A stretch of DNA of 64,000 bases. It comes from Bactrocera neohumeralis (taxonomy: Eukaryota > Arthropoda > Insecta > Diptera > Tephritidae). Positions 12,371-23,608 of this stretch are shown piece by piece. A program made the position numbers and the translations under genes. The stretch covers positions 73,772,215-73,836,214 of the forward strand of contig NC_065920.1 of the NCBI RefSeq assembly GCF_024586455.1, written 5' to 3'. The notes beneath the pieces are model-generated. The model made no database searches, had not been told where the DNA came from, and saw only the letters and a program-made list of their open reading frames with translations. Within the stretch, counting starts at the first letter, position 1. Every line of letters begins with the position of its first letter.

Positions 12371-12871
12371 TTTTACAATATTTTTGTGATGTTTGAAAAT
12401 AATTTATTTTGCAATATTCGCGCGCCTTGAGCAAATTCTTCTTTTTTTTCTAAAGGCAATATGACAATCACAATGACTTTGTCTGGCAGATTTTCAGTAA
12501 AATTTATTTAATTTAATTTATAAGTTAATCATCTTTATGATCCAGAAATGAAGTACAATATACAAATATTTGTATTTACATATTTTCTAATAACCAATAC
12601 CAAACTAATTTTTAGACTTTTATTTAATTTGTCTATACAAATTATCCCATCTACAATGGACACATTTGGTGTTATTGAGAATTGTTTGACTTGCATTTAA
12701 TTAATAAACAAAAAAGAGTGGTCTATGAACAAGAAAATGTTGAAGGTTCTCATTTTTGCATAAATTAATAACTTCTTTTATTACTCATATTGAGTAAACA
12801 GTGACCTCGAAGCAACTCAAGTTTCAACAAAAAATATTCCACGTTTGCCATCGTATCAAAACGGGTTCAAA
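12371..12871. promoter_or_regulatory. Divergent promoter between spel1 and Pgant35A
   Basis: The 501 bases between two opposed start codons must hold both 5' UTRs and promoters. A CG-rich word in an otherwise AT-rich stretch, ATTCGCGCGCCTTG near 12415-12430, is one mismatch from an E2F-type TTTCGCGC site. No TATA box is obvious. The arrangement suggests co-expression, but this is inference from spacing. Confidence 0.5.
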
Positions 12872-14695
12872 ATGATGTTGAGAAGATGTCACCTCCGGCG
12901 ATTTACCTCGAGCACAATATTCTTCACATTGCTTGCATCTTTAGCGTTTACATACTACATGTACTACCAACACAATTCAATTATTGAAGGTGGATGGAAG
13001 ATGCCCAGTTCAAATGAGACACATACGCCAAACCCTCAATTTTTGTTTAAAAATCGCGTAGAGGATTGTTGTAAGGAAGAATTGAAGGGAGGCGTAACCC
13101 AAGAAGACACAGATCCTTTAAAAATGCTGGGAGTTCTACGAGATAAGAAGGATAAATACATACGTGATATTGGCTTTAAAAATCATGCCTTCAACGCACT
13201 TATTTCAAACAATATTGGACCTTATCGTGAGGTACCTGACACACGGCATAAGGTTTGCTCTCGTGAACCCACCGATCCAAAAGAAAATTTGCCGACAATT
13301 TCAGTTATTATGTGCTTTTATAATGAACACAAAATGACGCTAATACGTTCTATAAATTCCGTAATTAAACGCACGCCTCAACATGTCCTAAAAGAAATTA
13401 TTCTTGTGGACGATTTTAGCGATCTTCCCGAATTGGAATTTCATTTGTTAAGTGATTTGCACGCGCAACTCCATTATGACCGACTACATTATATACGTAA
13501 TGAGAAGCGTGAGGGACTTATAAGATCTCGCGTCGCAGGCGCTCATGCTGCAGAAGGTGATGTACTCGTCTTCCTGGACTCACACATTGAAGTTAATCGA
13601 CAGTGGGCAGAACCACTTGTGCGTGCTGTTAAGCAAGAAAATTCAACTATCGCTGTGCCAGTTATGGATCTTATTAGTCCTGATACTTTTGAATATACTT
13701 CCAGTCCATTAGTGCGTGGAGGTTTCAATTGGGGATTACATTATAAATGGATAACATTGCCGAAAGGCACTTTAAAGAAAGACGAAGATTTTAAAGGTCC
13801 ATTCAAAACACCCACAATGGCCGGTGGTTTATTTGCAATTAATCGGCAATATTTCAAACACATCGGCGAGTATGATGAGGGAATGGATATCTGGGGTGGT
13901 GAGAATATCGAAATTTCCTTCCGTGTCTGGCAATGCCATGGTGCCATTAAGATATATCCTTGCTCACGCATAGGACATATCTTTCGCAAACGACGTCCTT
14001 ATTCGGCGCCTGATGGCAAGGATACAATGAAGCGGAACTCACTGCGTGCAGCCCACGTATGGATGGATGAATTTAAGGAGTACTTCCTGAAAGAAACAAA
14101 TTCTGCGCGTGATATGGATTATGGTGACATATCAACACGTGTGGAGTTGCGGAACCGTTTGAAATGCCACGACTTCTCCTGGTACATGAAAAATGTGTAC
14201 CCTGAATTGCAGCTACCAGGACAGGAAACTAAAAAATCAGCATCTGCAAGTGTTTACCAGCCATGGCACTCTAGAAAACGTAATTATATCGCTACTTACA
14301 TGATACGTTTAAGCGGCACTAACTTATGTGCCTCGGTGGTGGCACCCAAAGTAAAAGGTTTCCTTAAGAAAGGCAGTCCACTAATTTTACAAGCATGCAT
14401 GCGTACACGCAATCAAATTTGGTTCGAAACAGATAAAGCTGAAATAGTATTGGATAAACTGTTGTGTCTGGAATCGTATGGTGATGCTCAAGTGCACATT
14501 AACAAATGTCATGAAATGCTAGGAGATCAGCAGTGGCGTCATACGCGGACCGAACACAGTCCCATTTACAATATGGCGGCGGGAACCTGTATGCGCGCCA
14601 AAAGTGCAAGCATCGGTGCACGTATTGGATTAGATTTATGCTCTAAGGATGACGCCAGTGCATGGGATATTGTTAAAGTGGAAGAGGCGTCGTGA
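12872..14695 (+). CDS. Pgant35A: Polypeptide N-acetylgalactosaminyltransferase (Pgant35A-like)
   Basis: Golgi type II membrane enzyme that starts mucin-type O-glycosylation by adding GalNAc to Ser/Thr. It is a single exon of 607 aa from the ATG at 12872, followed at once by a second ATG; no ATG lies further upstream in frame within the open frame. A short basic cytoplasmic tail is followed by a signal anchor (about residues 14-31). The GT-A catalytic domain has PTISVIMCFYNEH, ILVDDFSD, GLIRSRVAGA and the DSH metal-binding motif at residues 236-238. The GalNAc-T motif WGGENIEISFRVW starts at residue 341. A C-terminal ricin-type beta-trefoil lectin domain fills roughly 455-600. The symbol rests on resemblance and on the spel1 neighbour; other Pgants remain possible. 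AATAAA occurs shortly after the stop. Confidence 0.92.
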   Translation: MMLRRCHLRRFTSSTIFFTLLASLAFTYYMYYQHNSIIEGGWKMPSSNETHTPNPQFLFKNRVEDCCKEELKGGVTQEDTDPLKMLGVLRDKKDKYIRDIGFKNHAFNALISNNIGPYREVPDTRHKVCSREPTDPKENLPTISVIMCFYNEHKMTLIRSINSVIKRTPQHVLKEIILVDDFSDLPELEFHLLSDLHAQLHYDRLHYIRNEKREGLIRSRVAGAHAAEGDVLVFLDSHIEVNRQWAEPLVRAVKQENSTIAVPVMDLISPDTFEYTSSPLVRGGFNWGLHYKWITLPKGTLKKDEDFKGPFKTPTMAGGLFAINRQYFKHIGEYDEGMDIWGGENIEISFRVWQCHGAIKIYPCSRIGHIFRKRRPYSAPDGKDTMKRNSLRAAHVWMDEFKEYFLKETNSARDMDYGDISTRVELRNRLKCHDFSWYMKNVYPELQLPGQETKKSASASVYQPWHSRKRNYIATYMIRLSGTNLCASVVAPKVKGFLKKGSPLILQACMRTRNQIWFETDKAEIVLDKLLCLESYGDAQVHINKCHEMLGDQQWRHTRTEHSPIYNMAAGTCMRAKSASIGARIGLDLCSKDDASAWDIVKVEEAS

Positions 14696-16809
14696 GATAT
14701 GCCTAAATGGAAAATAAATGAATTGCGACACTGAGAATGATGTGCGAAAACACGAACAAAAACATGTCAGGCGCCATAAGTTGTGCAAACCGTAATTATA
14801 GACTGATATTACTGCAGCAATATAGTTATTATACAACCATATTTATAGGATAAAATCTGTGTAAACAAAACATAAAGTCAATACATGAGAACAAATATTT
14901 GGCAGCTGTAGCAAACTTGTAAAAAAAATGTTTGCCAGTTAAAAAATTAAATTTGACAAATTCGAAGCACACAAAAAATTTAATGCTTATTGAAGGCTAC
15001 AAGTGCTCTCTAAAATCTTTATTTATATGTATTAACAGGAGTCTGCTAACTTTTCTTAATTTTAAAATGAGTGTAAAGACATTTTATTTCATATACTTAC
15101 TTGTAATCGTTTAAGCCCAGTTAATTAAGCTTATGCTGTATGTACACCGTAATAAGTCGTTTAGAGTAACGAATGTAATTCGCTTCAAACGCTACATATT
15201 TTTAATAATTATTATTTTTATATGTTCATAAGAGTGAAAATTTAAAAAGACAAACATAGATTGTATTCCATAAAATATGTAAACAGATTATGTAAGTTTC
15301 AATACATACATATAAAACGAGTAATAATTAAAGAAGTTATTTTTATGTGATTTAAGAATACCATTTTATTGCGTGTCTTTTTTACGTTTGGTTTGTATGT
15401 ACTAAAAATGTATTTTCTTCATAAAACCTCTATATATATATACTATACATAGTATTTCTTTTAAATACGGTTGGGCGTAGCGCCACACGTTTGTTTTTTA
15501 TTAAATTTTTCTATTATGTATCATGCAAGCAAATGGAAAACATGAAAACGACAAATCTGAAGAGCCAAGGAATTTATTTAGAAGACCAAAAAACGAACAA
15601 ATGAAGGTTAGATTTATATTATTTTCCAATAAAACACCTGATATTTTTATGGAATTTTAAACATCTTATAAATAAAAACGACGGAAAGGATGGAAAGTGA
15701 AAAATATAAGCAGGAAATTTTTCCAAAAATCTTAACAGGAGTAATCAGATATATGAAAAAAGTCTAATATATTTGATGACAAAAATCTAATTTATTTGAT
15801 CCATATGTGGGTGCGAAGACTTAAAAAAATTTTTCACCACTCTGCAAGTGTCCAGTGAAACTTAAAAAAACCACGCTGATTACGTAACGCTTTAAATTTG
15901 CGTTAAAAATTAAACAACACGGAGAGGTAGAAAACTCTCTGGGCGGAACTTTGTTTACTTTAAGGTGGGGTGAAATTTTGGAAAATTCATTTTCATAATT
16001 TTTTAGTGGTAGTAATGAGTGTGGTGAATTATACTGAAATATATTCTTATTCTATATTAAAAAAAATGTCTTCTTCTGCATGTCTTCTTAGACAAATTCG
16101 ATTTGCAATTTTTAATTACTCTAATTAGCACAATACACGGCAACACTCGCAGGTCTTGATAAACGAGCTTAAATATGTTTTCTGCAAGTTAATTGCAATA
16201 TAAGTATCCACATATATTTTAATTAACATATTTAACGAATTTGAATTGTGGCAAAGGTTTAAAATTTACGTTTTTGTACCTACAAATTTTCAAAATTTCC
16301 TTGCAATTTTATACTCAACTCAATATTTTAAAATGTGAATATGTATATATCAATGATATTATCTAATTATGCTTAATTGCAGATTTAATTACTTTATTTA
16401 ACTCACACACTAATATATCTAGATCGATCGTTTTGTTTGAACTAGCTTACGCATATTGCGATATTGTTTCATTTGCTTGTACACACTATGCTAATGATTT
16501 TAAAATATAGAAAAACTTCTTTTCCAAAAGTTCCTACACTTAACAAAAAAAAAAAAAGAAATCAATTAAATTGCATATTGGCTAAAAGTGAGTTTGGGAA
16601 TTTCTTAATTATTTTTCTATACACGCACACAGTTGTATGTTTGTAGGTATATTGAAATACACAAAGTTTTCTATAATGCGCATACACGCTTTAATATGTT
16701 TTTGTTTTAAACAATACTAATTTTCACATTACATACTCAGCATTGCCAACTGTTTATAATTCGCTACAAATTGTTCGATATTACGTTTACTAATTAATAA
16801 ACGTCTGTA

Positions 16810-16840
<31 letters not shown>

Positions 16841-17008
16841 GTAATAATTATCATTTATGTGTATATATAATTTTTTACTTAGATAATAGCATTTGATTTG
16901 TTTTTACACATCATTTTGCCTCGTAATAATTAAACTTAATATTAGAAAGGGGAAAATATAATAATACACAAAAAAGAGGAAAGTAAAGTGAATGAAAAAA
17001 ATGCGAAT
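14696..17008. other. Intergenic, AT-rich, no gene seen
   Basis: AT-rich DNA between the convergent 3' ends of the GalNAc-transferase and Rab14. It holds UTR sequence on both sides, several AATAAA words and a TA-rich microsatellite at 16807-16837. No coding or known repeat sequence was recognised. Confidence 0.6.
16807..16837. repeat. (TA)n microsatellite
   Basis: About 30 bases of alternating T and A with one ATG interruption, in the gap downstream of Rab14. Confidence 0.8.
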
Positions 17009-17980
17009 TTAACATGAACATTGATCTTTCGTATTAGGTGCTTCGTTTGTTAGCGAAGTTCGTCCCGGTTGTGAAGGTCGATGTTGTACGCCCGATTCGG
17101 AAGCATTCAAATCGAGACGGCCCTCTTGTATATTTTGATATATTTTACGTGCAGTTTCGAGAAATGCTTCTTCAACATTTTGACCACTATAAAAAATAAC
17201 GAGTAGAAGCAATTAGCTTGCAGCTAGACCATTTAAAATAAAATTTAACCTTACCTCATGGCGCTGGCTTCCAAAAACATCAGACCATTTTCGTCAGCAA
17301 ACTCTTTGGCCTCTTCATAGGTTACTTCGCGTGTGCTCTCCAGGTCTGATTTGTTACCAATTAAAAAGATCACAGTATTCGGATTTGTGAGATTGCGTGT
17401 GTCTGTTAACCAACTGCTGAGATGATTGTAAGTGGATCTATGTGGAAAATTAATTATAATGTTAGTTCAACATTATGTACACATTTTCACTTAAGATATT
17501 GTTATTTCGTGTTTTCGCAATATTGATAAAAACAGTTTATTTTTTTTTTTGTTCAAAATTCAAACAAAATCAAATATTTTGCTGAAGAGAGAAATAGTAG
17601 ACGCTTACCTTCTTGTTATGTCATAAACCATAAGCGCACCAGCAGCACCACGATAGTACGAACGTGTTACTGCGCGAAAGCGCTCCTGTCCCGCAGTGTC
17701 CCAAATTTGCAATTTGATTTTCTTATCATCTACCTCAATGATACGTGTGCCGAACTCCACGCCAATCGTGTGAGGACAATTCGCCATGACTGCAAATTAA
17801 TAAGTACATGAATATTATCACTTTTAAGTATGCGATAGGTTTTAAACTTTGTATGCACATCTACAGTTACTTACATTTCTTTTCTGTGAACTGATGCAGC
17901 AGGCATGATTTGCCTACTCCCATATCACCGATGATTATGTACTTAAAGATATAGTTGTAGTTGTAAGGTGCCGATGACAT
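17009..17980 (-). CDS. Rab14: Small GTPase Rab14
   Basis: Rab GTPase of endosome-Golgi and phagosome traffic. Minus-strand exons: 17980-17875, 17789-17609, 17437-17255 and 17186-17009. Phases close on 215 aa, the same length as vertebrate Rab14. It shows P-loop GDMGVGKS (residues 18-25), effector region CPHTIGVEFGTR, switch II WDTAGQERFRAVTRSYYRGA, guanine-binding GNKSD, and EASAM in place of the usual SAK. It ends in the double-Cys prenylation signal CSC. The bases before the ATG (ccgcag|ACCCAAAG) form an acceptor, so a non-coding 5' exon lies upstream, probably near 19.5-20.0 kb. The gene is divergent from NOL10. Confidence 0.96.
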
Positions 17981-17991
17981 CTTTGGGTCTG

Positions 17992-20447
17992 CGGAAAAAC
18001 ACAAATTTTTTGGAGTTTAAATAAGAAAAATCTTAACAACATACAAGTTTCTAGAAAAAAATCGATATCATTTGAGAGTTTCTGCAACAACGACCACATA
18101 GTTTTTAATATTTGAAAAAACTGTTTAGTTCTATAAATTTGAAAGCAAATTTTTGTTATCGTCAGCGTTTTTTGGGTTGTACTTCCGCTCAAGTTAAACT
18201 TAAAGTTTAAACTTCTTTGCCACCATTTACTATGGGTTGAGTTTGTTTGATTACCAAACAAGTGAGTTGTAGGTAACAACAACAATAGCACTCACTCAAG
18301 TCATATACATATGTATAAAGTTTTGGCTGCTTTGTGTATTTATTAGCGGCGTTAAAGTAATGCCGGTAACTAAGCCAGTGGCAGTTTGTTATCGCTACTT
18401 TTTAGGGAGTGCAAGTAGAAAATGTAGAATTTAATTAAGTTACATACATATAACAGCATAAATTACACATGAGAAAAAGCACATACCTATTAAGTAAGTA
18501 CATATGTATATACAAACATACATACATATAAAAAATAGTTCCATATAGTCATACTGGAAAAAATATATGAATAATTGTAGGCGTAAAAGACAACGAAGAG
18601 GGAAACATTCGAAAACCTAAACTAATGCTAGCAAACATCAATATTGTAAAAAGTTGTCATGTGGCAGAATGTACGTACAAATGTTTTCACGACCACATTC
18701 CCATACAGCTATCAGCCTTGGTTGTGCAGCAGATATTTGTGTTGTATTGCAATAATGATAAAGCAGAATTTTTATAAATTATAATAACAATTACGAAGAG
18801 AAGAAACCCCGAATAAGATTTAATACAAATAACAATTCATTTTTTCGCCAATAACACTTTGCATACAAGTTATTTACAAAATAAGCGCAGCTTAATAATA
18901 TATTTAAATAATTACAAAAACGTTAACACATACAAGCAGACCTATATAAATTACCGCCAGGTATGCGTTTTTAACTATGACGGAGTTGATTTATTCCTAT
19001 GTACATAAAAATATGTGTTGGTGAGGGTTTAGCACGATAAATATTTTTATTTTACCTCCCAACTAATTTTACATCACGTTCAAAAAGCGTACATATCAAC
19101 TTACATATGTTAATTACTTGTATTGCAATAGATTTTACTATGTCAGACAGCATCGGTAAAATCAATATGCAAAAAAATATGTACAAAGCACTCAAGGGAT
19201 GGGTGAGCACGTAAAATGTTCAAATATATATAGGGCCTTACATATGCACTTTAATTGCCATAAAGATTAAAGTAGTACCAAAATTTTAACATGAGGTTTA
19301 TAACCAAGAAATAATGTACCTACGAAGTCTTTGTTTAAATCCTAGAAATAATATGATTTGCTTTGTTTACAATATATACGCCATATATGTAAGATAACAA
19401 AACTGAAACCTCAAGGTAGCAATTTCGCTCTAACTTTATTGGAAGTTAAATTTTCAACCTCTAGAATTTACTAGAGGTTGATATAAACTTTCGTAATTTT
19501 TTCTGGAATATCAATAATTAAGCATATATCATTCCTCTTACCTTTTTTACACTGTAGCACCGACTCCGATTAAACGATACCCTTCGCGTTAGCGTTGCTG
19601 TGGGTAAGTCTCCTTATAGACAATCACCACCTGTGTTGTTGGCTTAATGATTTTACTTCTTTTGGCGATGCCTTGGCCCTTTTGATTATAAGTTTGATAA
19701 TATTTAATTTAGTTTAAATCACAAATGCGTAAATTTTTCCTTTTAAAAACGAATTATGATGACGAATAACTCAATTTGTACTTTTGTATTTGTAAATTTT
19801 TGCTAATTGCGTATCCCTTTCGTAAAATTTTCTTTGGTTTTGAGATTAACTTTTAACACATTTGACGTATTAACTTCTTATTCGATTAAGACCGTAAATG
19901 TATAAACGTTTTCAATTTCGAGTGAGATTATTATACATTTTTCACAAATTTTTACATTGATAAAGTCGGACCAGCAGACACAAATTATTTGTTCAATTTT
20001 CTATAATCACTTGTCTTCTACGTTTTCTCTCATTATTTTGTATTTTGTGCAATTTGTCATTTTTAGGGCTGCCAAATCTTAAATGAAAGCGTAATCGGTT
20101 TAAATTAGAAAATGTAATAATTTAAGTTTTTTGTTTACTACTTTATTATGTTTTTATTATTAAATATTTATTTATGCATATTTATTAGCTAAAGCTACTA
20201 TTTATATTAACAAATTAAGTTCAACAATTATTATTATGCTTTAGTAAAAAAACTCAAAATTATTGTGAATGCTTGAGATTTTTGACAGCTACTCAACCAC
20301 ACGTGCATTGCTCAAATTGTTTCTCTCTCTCTGTGTTTACATTTTACAAAACGCACCGCAGCTCGTGCTTATAAAACAAATTGTTTTAATTATTTCTTAT
20401 TTTTATTGATCAAAGTTTAAAATCGCGCACTAATATAATATGAGAAG
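17992..20447. other. Rab14 5' intron and shared Rab14/NOL10 promoter region
   Basis: Apart from the inferred Rab14 leader exon there is no coding sequence here. The first 1.5 kb is AT-rich intron. From about 19.55 kb the base composition becomes more mixed, consistent with 5' UTR and promoter for Rab14 on the minus strand. The last 400 bases before NOL10 carry a CACGTG E-box. Confidence 0.45.
20300..20305. promoter_or_regulatory. CACGTG E-box upstream of NOL10
   Basis: A perfect palindromic CACGTG lies 143 bases before the NOL10 start codon, followed by a CT-rich run (tctctctctctg). CACGTG is the binding word of Myc/Max, which drives many ribosome-biogenesis genes in Drosophila. NOL10 is such a gene, so the site is plausible, but this is inference. 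Confidence 0.45.
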
Positions 20448-22925
20448 ATGTTTGTCAACGAAGTGAATGATGTGAAAATATACAACCTAAGCGCTGGCAA
20501 ATCTGTGCCAGAAGTAAGTGCCAACATTTTGAATTGCTTGAGCACTACACAATTTCCTTGATAATAACTATATTTTATAACTTTCAGTGGCTTACAGATC
20601 GCCGCAAGCGTTCCCAGTTAATGAAGAAGGTCGATTCACGTCGACAAATTGAGCTTATACAGGATTTTGATATGCCAGGTGTTTGTACATCGATACGCAT
20701 GAGCCCCGATCAACAGTATATATTAGCTACAGGCACCTATAAGCCACGAGTTAAGTGCTTTGAAGTCAGTAATTTGTCTATTAAGTTTGAGCGTTGCTTT
20801 GATTCGGAGGTGACAACATTTGAGGCCATCAGTGATGATTACAGTAAATTAGTGAGTAAAATTAATGAAGACGAAGTAAGGAGTATACAAATTAACATTT
20901 GCGTTCTGCACAATTTAGGTTTTTTTACAATGTGATCGGTTTGTTGAAATTCATTCTGCCTCCGGCCGACACTACCGTTTGCGTATACCACGCTTTGGAC
21001 GTGATATGAAGTACCATAAACCATCTTGTGATCTCTTCGTTGTGGGAACAACGCGTGTAAGGAATTCGAAAATTATTGTTTGTGATTGTATATTATTTTT
21101 TGAATGTACTTTTAGGACATTTATCGTTTGAACTTAGAGCGTGGACAATTTTTGCAACCATTTGAAACGGATGCAAGTTGTAACAATGCTTGCGATATTA
21201 ATCCCGAACATCAATTACTTATTGTTGGTAGTAAAGAGGGCACGGTAGAAGCATGGGATCCACGTAGCAAAACACGTGTGGGCACTTTGGACGTAGCGAT
21301 AAAATTGCCAGGCACGAAAACGTTTCCCTCCGTATCCGCTTTGAAATTTAAGAATGGATTGCAAATGGGCGTAGGCACAGCTTCGGGACATGTTTTACTC
21401 TATGATATACGTGCACAAGCACCATTGCTGGTTAAAGATCATTTAAATAAAGTACCGGTAAAACGTATAGCTTTCAATCCGAGTCATCAAACAGTATATT
21501 CGCTGGATGATGCCATGCTAAAGTTATGGGATGAAAATACGGTAAGAATACTTTAATATTACTTGTAATTTTTGTGATATAATTTAAACGCTTTTAAGGG
21601 CAAACAAGTGGCATATATTGAATCCGCTACCACTTTTAATGATTTCTGTACCATACCCGAGACAGGAATGGTATTCCTTGCTCAAGAAGATGTCAAAATG
21701 CTAACCTATTATGTGCCGTCAATGGGTCCAGCTCCGCGTTGGTGTTCATTCTTAGATAACCTCACCGAGGAAATAGAATCTGAAGTGGTGGAGAATATGT
21801 ATGACGACTACCAGTTTATAACACAAAAGGAATTGGAAGAACTAGGCTTGGAACACTTAATTGGAAGCAATCTACTGAAAGGCTACATGCATGGGTAAAT
21901 TTAAATTTTTTTAAAAGCTATTTAGTTTTAAACATACGACATCTTTTAACGATTTCAGTTACTTTATCGATGCTCGCTTGTACAATAAGGCTAAAGCGGT
22001 GGCTGATCCATTTGCTTTCGAACGCTTCCGCAAAGAGAAGATACGCAAAGAAATCGAAAGTGAACGTAAGTCACGCTTGCAGATCAAAACGAATCTACCA
22101 AAAGTCAATCAAGAGTTGGCACTCAAGATTATGGACGAACAAACAAATAATACAAAAGCAGCCAAAACCACTAATCTACTTGAGGATACACGTTTCAAAG
22201 CAATGTTCGAAAATCCTGAATTTGCTATTAACAAAGGTGCTGAAGAATACAAATTACTGGCACCTGTTTTGAATCGCCTGGAAAAATCCAAAATCAAGGA
22301 TATTAAGAAACGTATTGAAGTGGCGCGTGTTGCGGAGTTGCATGCTGAAGAGGCGAAACCACATGAGGAAAGTGACAACGATGAAGATCTGTTCGGCTTT
22401 GAGAAAAGCGATGACGATAACGAAAAATCGCCTGACGAAGAATCTTCAGATGAAGAAGGTATGCGTGATTTTGCGAAGGAAATGAAGAGAGCCTACAAAG
22501 ATGTTAGAAAACAACGTGAGGAAGAGGTCGAAGCAATGGAAAACGAAGAAGACGGCGAAGAACATAGTGAAAATGAGCAGATGATTAAATCAGCTAACTC
22601 AAGTAATTTGGAAAAGACTAAACAGCGCGGAGGTCAGGTCAAAATGACCTCGTTAGAAGACAACAACCTGAAACTTAGCGAAATGCGCTCTAAAATAATG
22701 AAAATAAGTCTAAAAGATCGTGTGAGATTCAATGAAGCCACCAGTGCGAACGTGACCACGATTGGACGTAATTTGGGCAACCGGCAGATGACGTTCGATT
22801 TAAAAAAGAAACCCACGAAAGATGAGAAGAAGCGCGAATATTTAATGAAAAAACATCGGGAAGAAAGAAAAAAGGTTATACGACCTATAAATGCGCTGAA
22901 ACTTAAAAAAGTAAATTTTAAGTAA
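20448..22925 (+). CDS. NOL10: Nucleolar protein 10 (NOL10/ENP2 homologue)
   Basis: WD-repeat nucleolar protein of small ribosomal subunit assembly. Exons: 20448-20513, 20588-20851, 20919-21056, 21116-21541, 21599-21894 and 21959-22925. Phases close on 718 aa. The N-terminal part matches NOL10 closely (NDVKIYNLSAGKSVPEWLTD, RRQIELIQDFDMPGVCTSIR, ATGTYKPRVKCFEV). The WD region includes GTVEAWDPRSKTRVG and PAPRWCSFLDNLTEEIE. The NUC153 motif is TRFKAMFENPEFAIN. The rest is an acidic and lysine-rich tail with coiled-coil character. An upstream ATG at 20440 opens a tiny out-of-frame uORF that overlaps the true start at 20448. An AATAAA at 22995-23000 is a good polyadenylation signal. Confidence 0.95.
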
Positions 22926-23084
22926 TAACTACGATGTATGTACATATATATTAATTGTTTACATTTTGATAGTGTAAATTAAACTGTTTTTGTAAATAAA
23001 ACTTATATTTTTGCTTATATAGTGAAACCAGTAACTTTTTCTTGTTTATTCTTTTAAGAAACTTAACATTGCATTAAAACAGGT

Positions 23085-23400
23085 TAAAAAACGTTAACAT
23101 CGGCTGCACCTGCAGCTATAATACCCTTCACAAATGGAAGTTTCCACGTAAGGAGTTGATTTTGATGGGTCAGTTGGCACAATTTCTTCGGAGATTGTAC
23201 CGTTGCCTTATACAATAAATAATGTATGCCAAATTTCGTGAAGATATCTCGACAAATAAAAATTTTCCATACAAGGAATTGATTTTGATCGTTCAGTTTG
23301 TAAGACAAGTACTGATGCCTTAAGCAAAAGTGCAAACCAAATTTCCTGATGATATAATAAAAAAGTTCTCCATATCAAAAACGACTACTTTACTGCGAGT
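23085..23400 (-). repeat. Hairpin-ended dispersed repeat, copy B
   Basis: Begins with GTTAACATCGGCTGCACCTGC and continues with the family phrases (opposite orientation) TGATTTTGATGGGTCAGTT and CCAAATTTCGTGAAGATATC. It lies between NOL10 and the F-box gene. Confidence 0.7.
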
Positions 23401-23454
23401 ATTTCAATGTTATTAATTGGTAGCTTTAAGGTTAATTAACTGATCTATTTTTCG

Positions 23455-23464
23455 ATCAGCTGTT
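23455..23464. promoter_or_regulatory. ATCAGCTGTT promoter E-box upstream of the F-box gene
   Basis: The same ten-base word as at 8865-8874, here 145 bases before the start codon of the F-box gene. It fits the fly core-promoter AWCAGCTGWT element. Confidence 0.5.
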
Positions 23465-23608
23465 TCGTTCAATATTTTAAACGGATAAAAGGACTCATCA
23501 ACGAAATTTTTATCTATTACCGACTTTTAAAATACCACTAGTTTATTAATTTTCATATTTATTCAATTTCTGGTCGTACTTAGTTTAATTATAATTAAAT
23601 ATTGTAAT

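Noticed and set aside
12845..12871. Upstream extension of the GalNAc-transferase frame (nine codons from a TTG)
   Set aside because: Not a normal eukaryotic start; two ATGs follow directly at 12872 and 12875 and give a standard type II membrane N-terminus.
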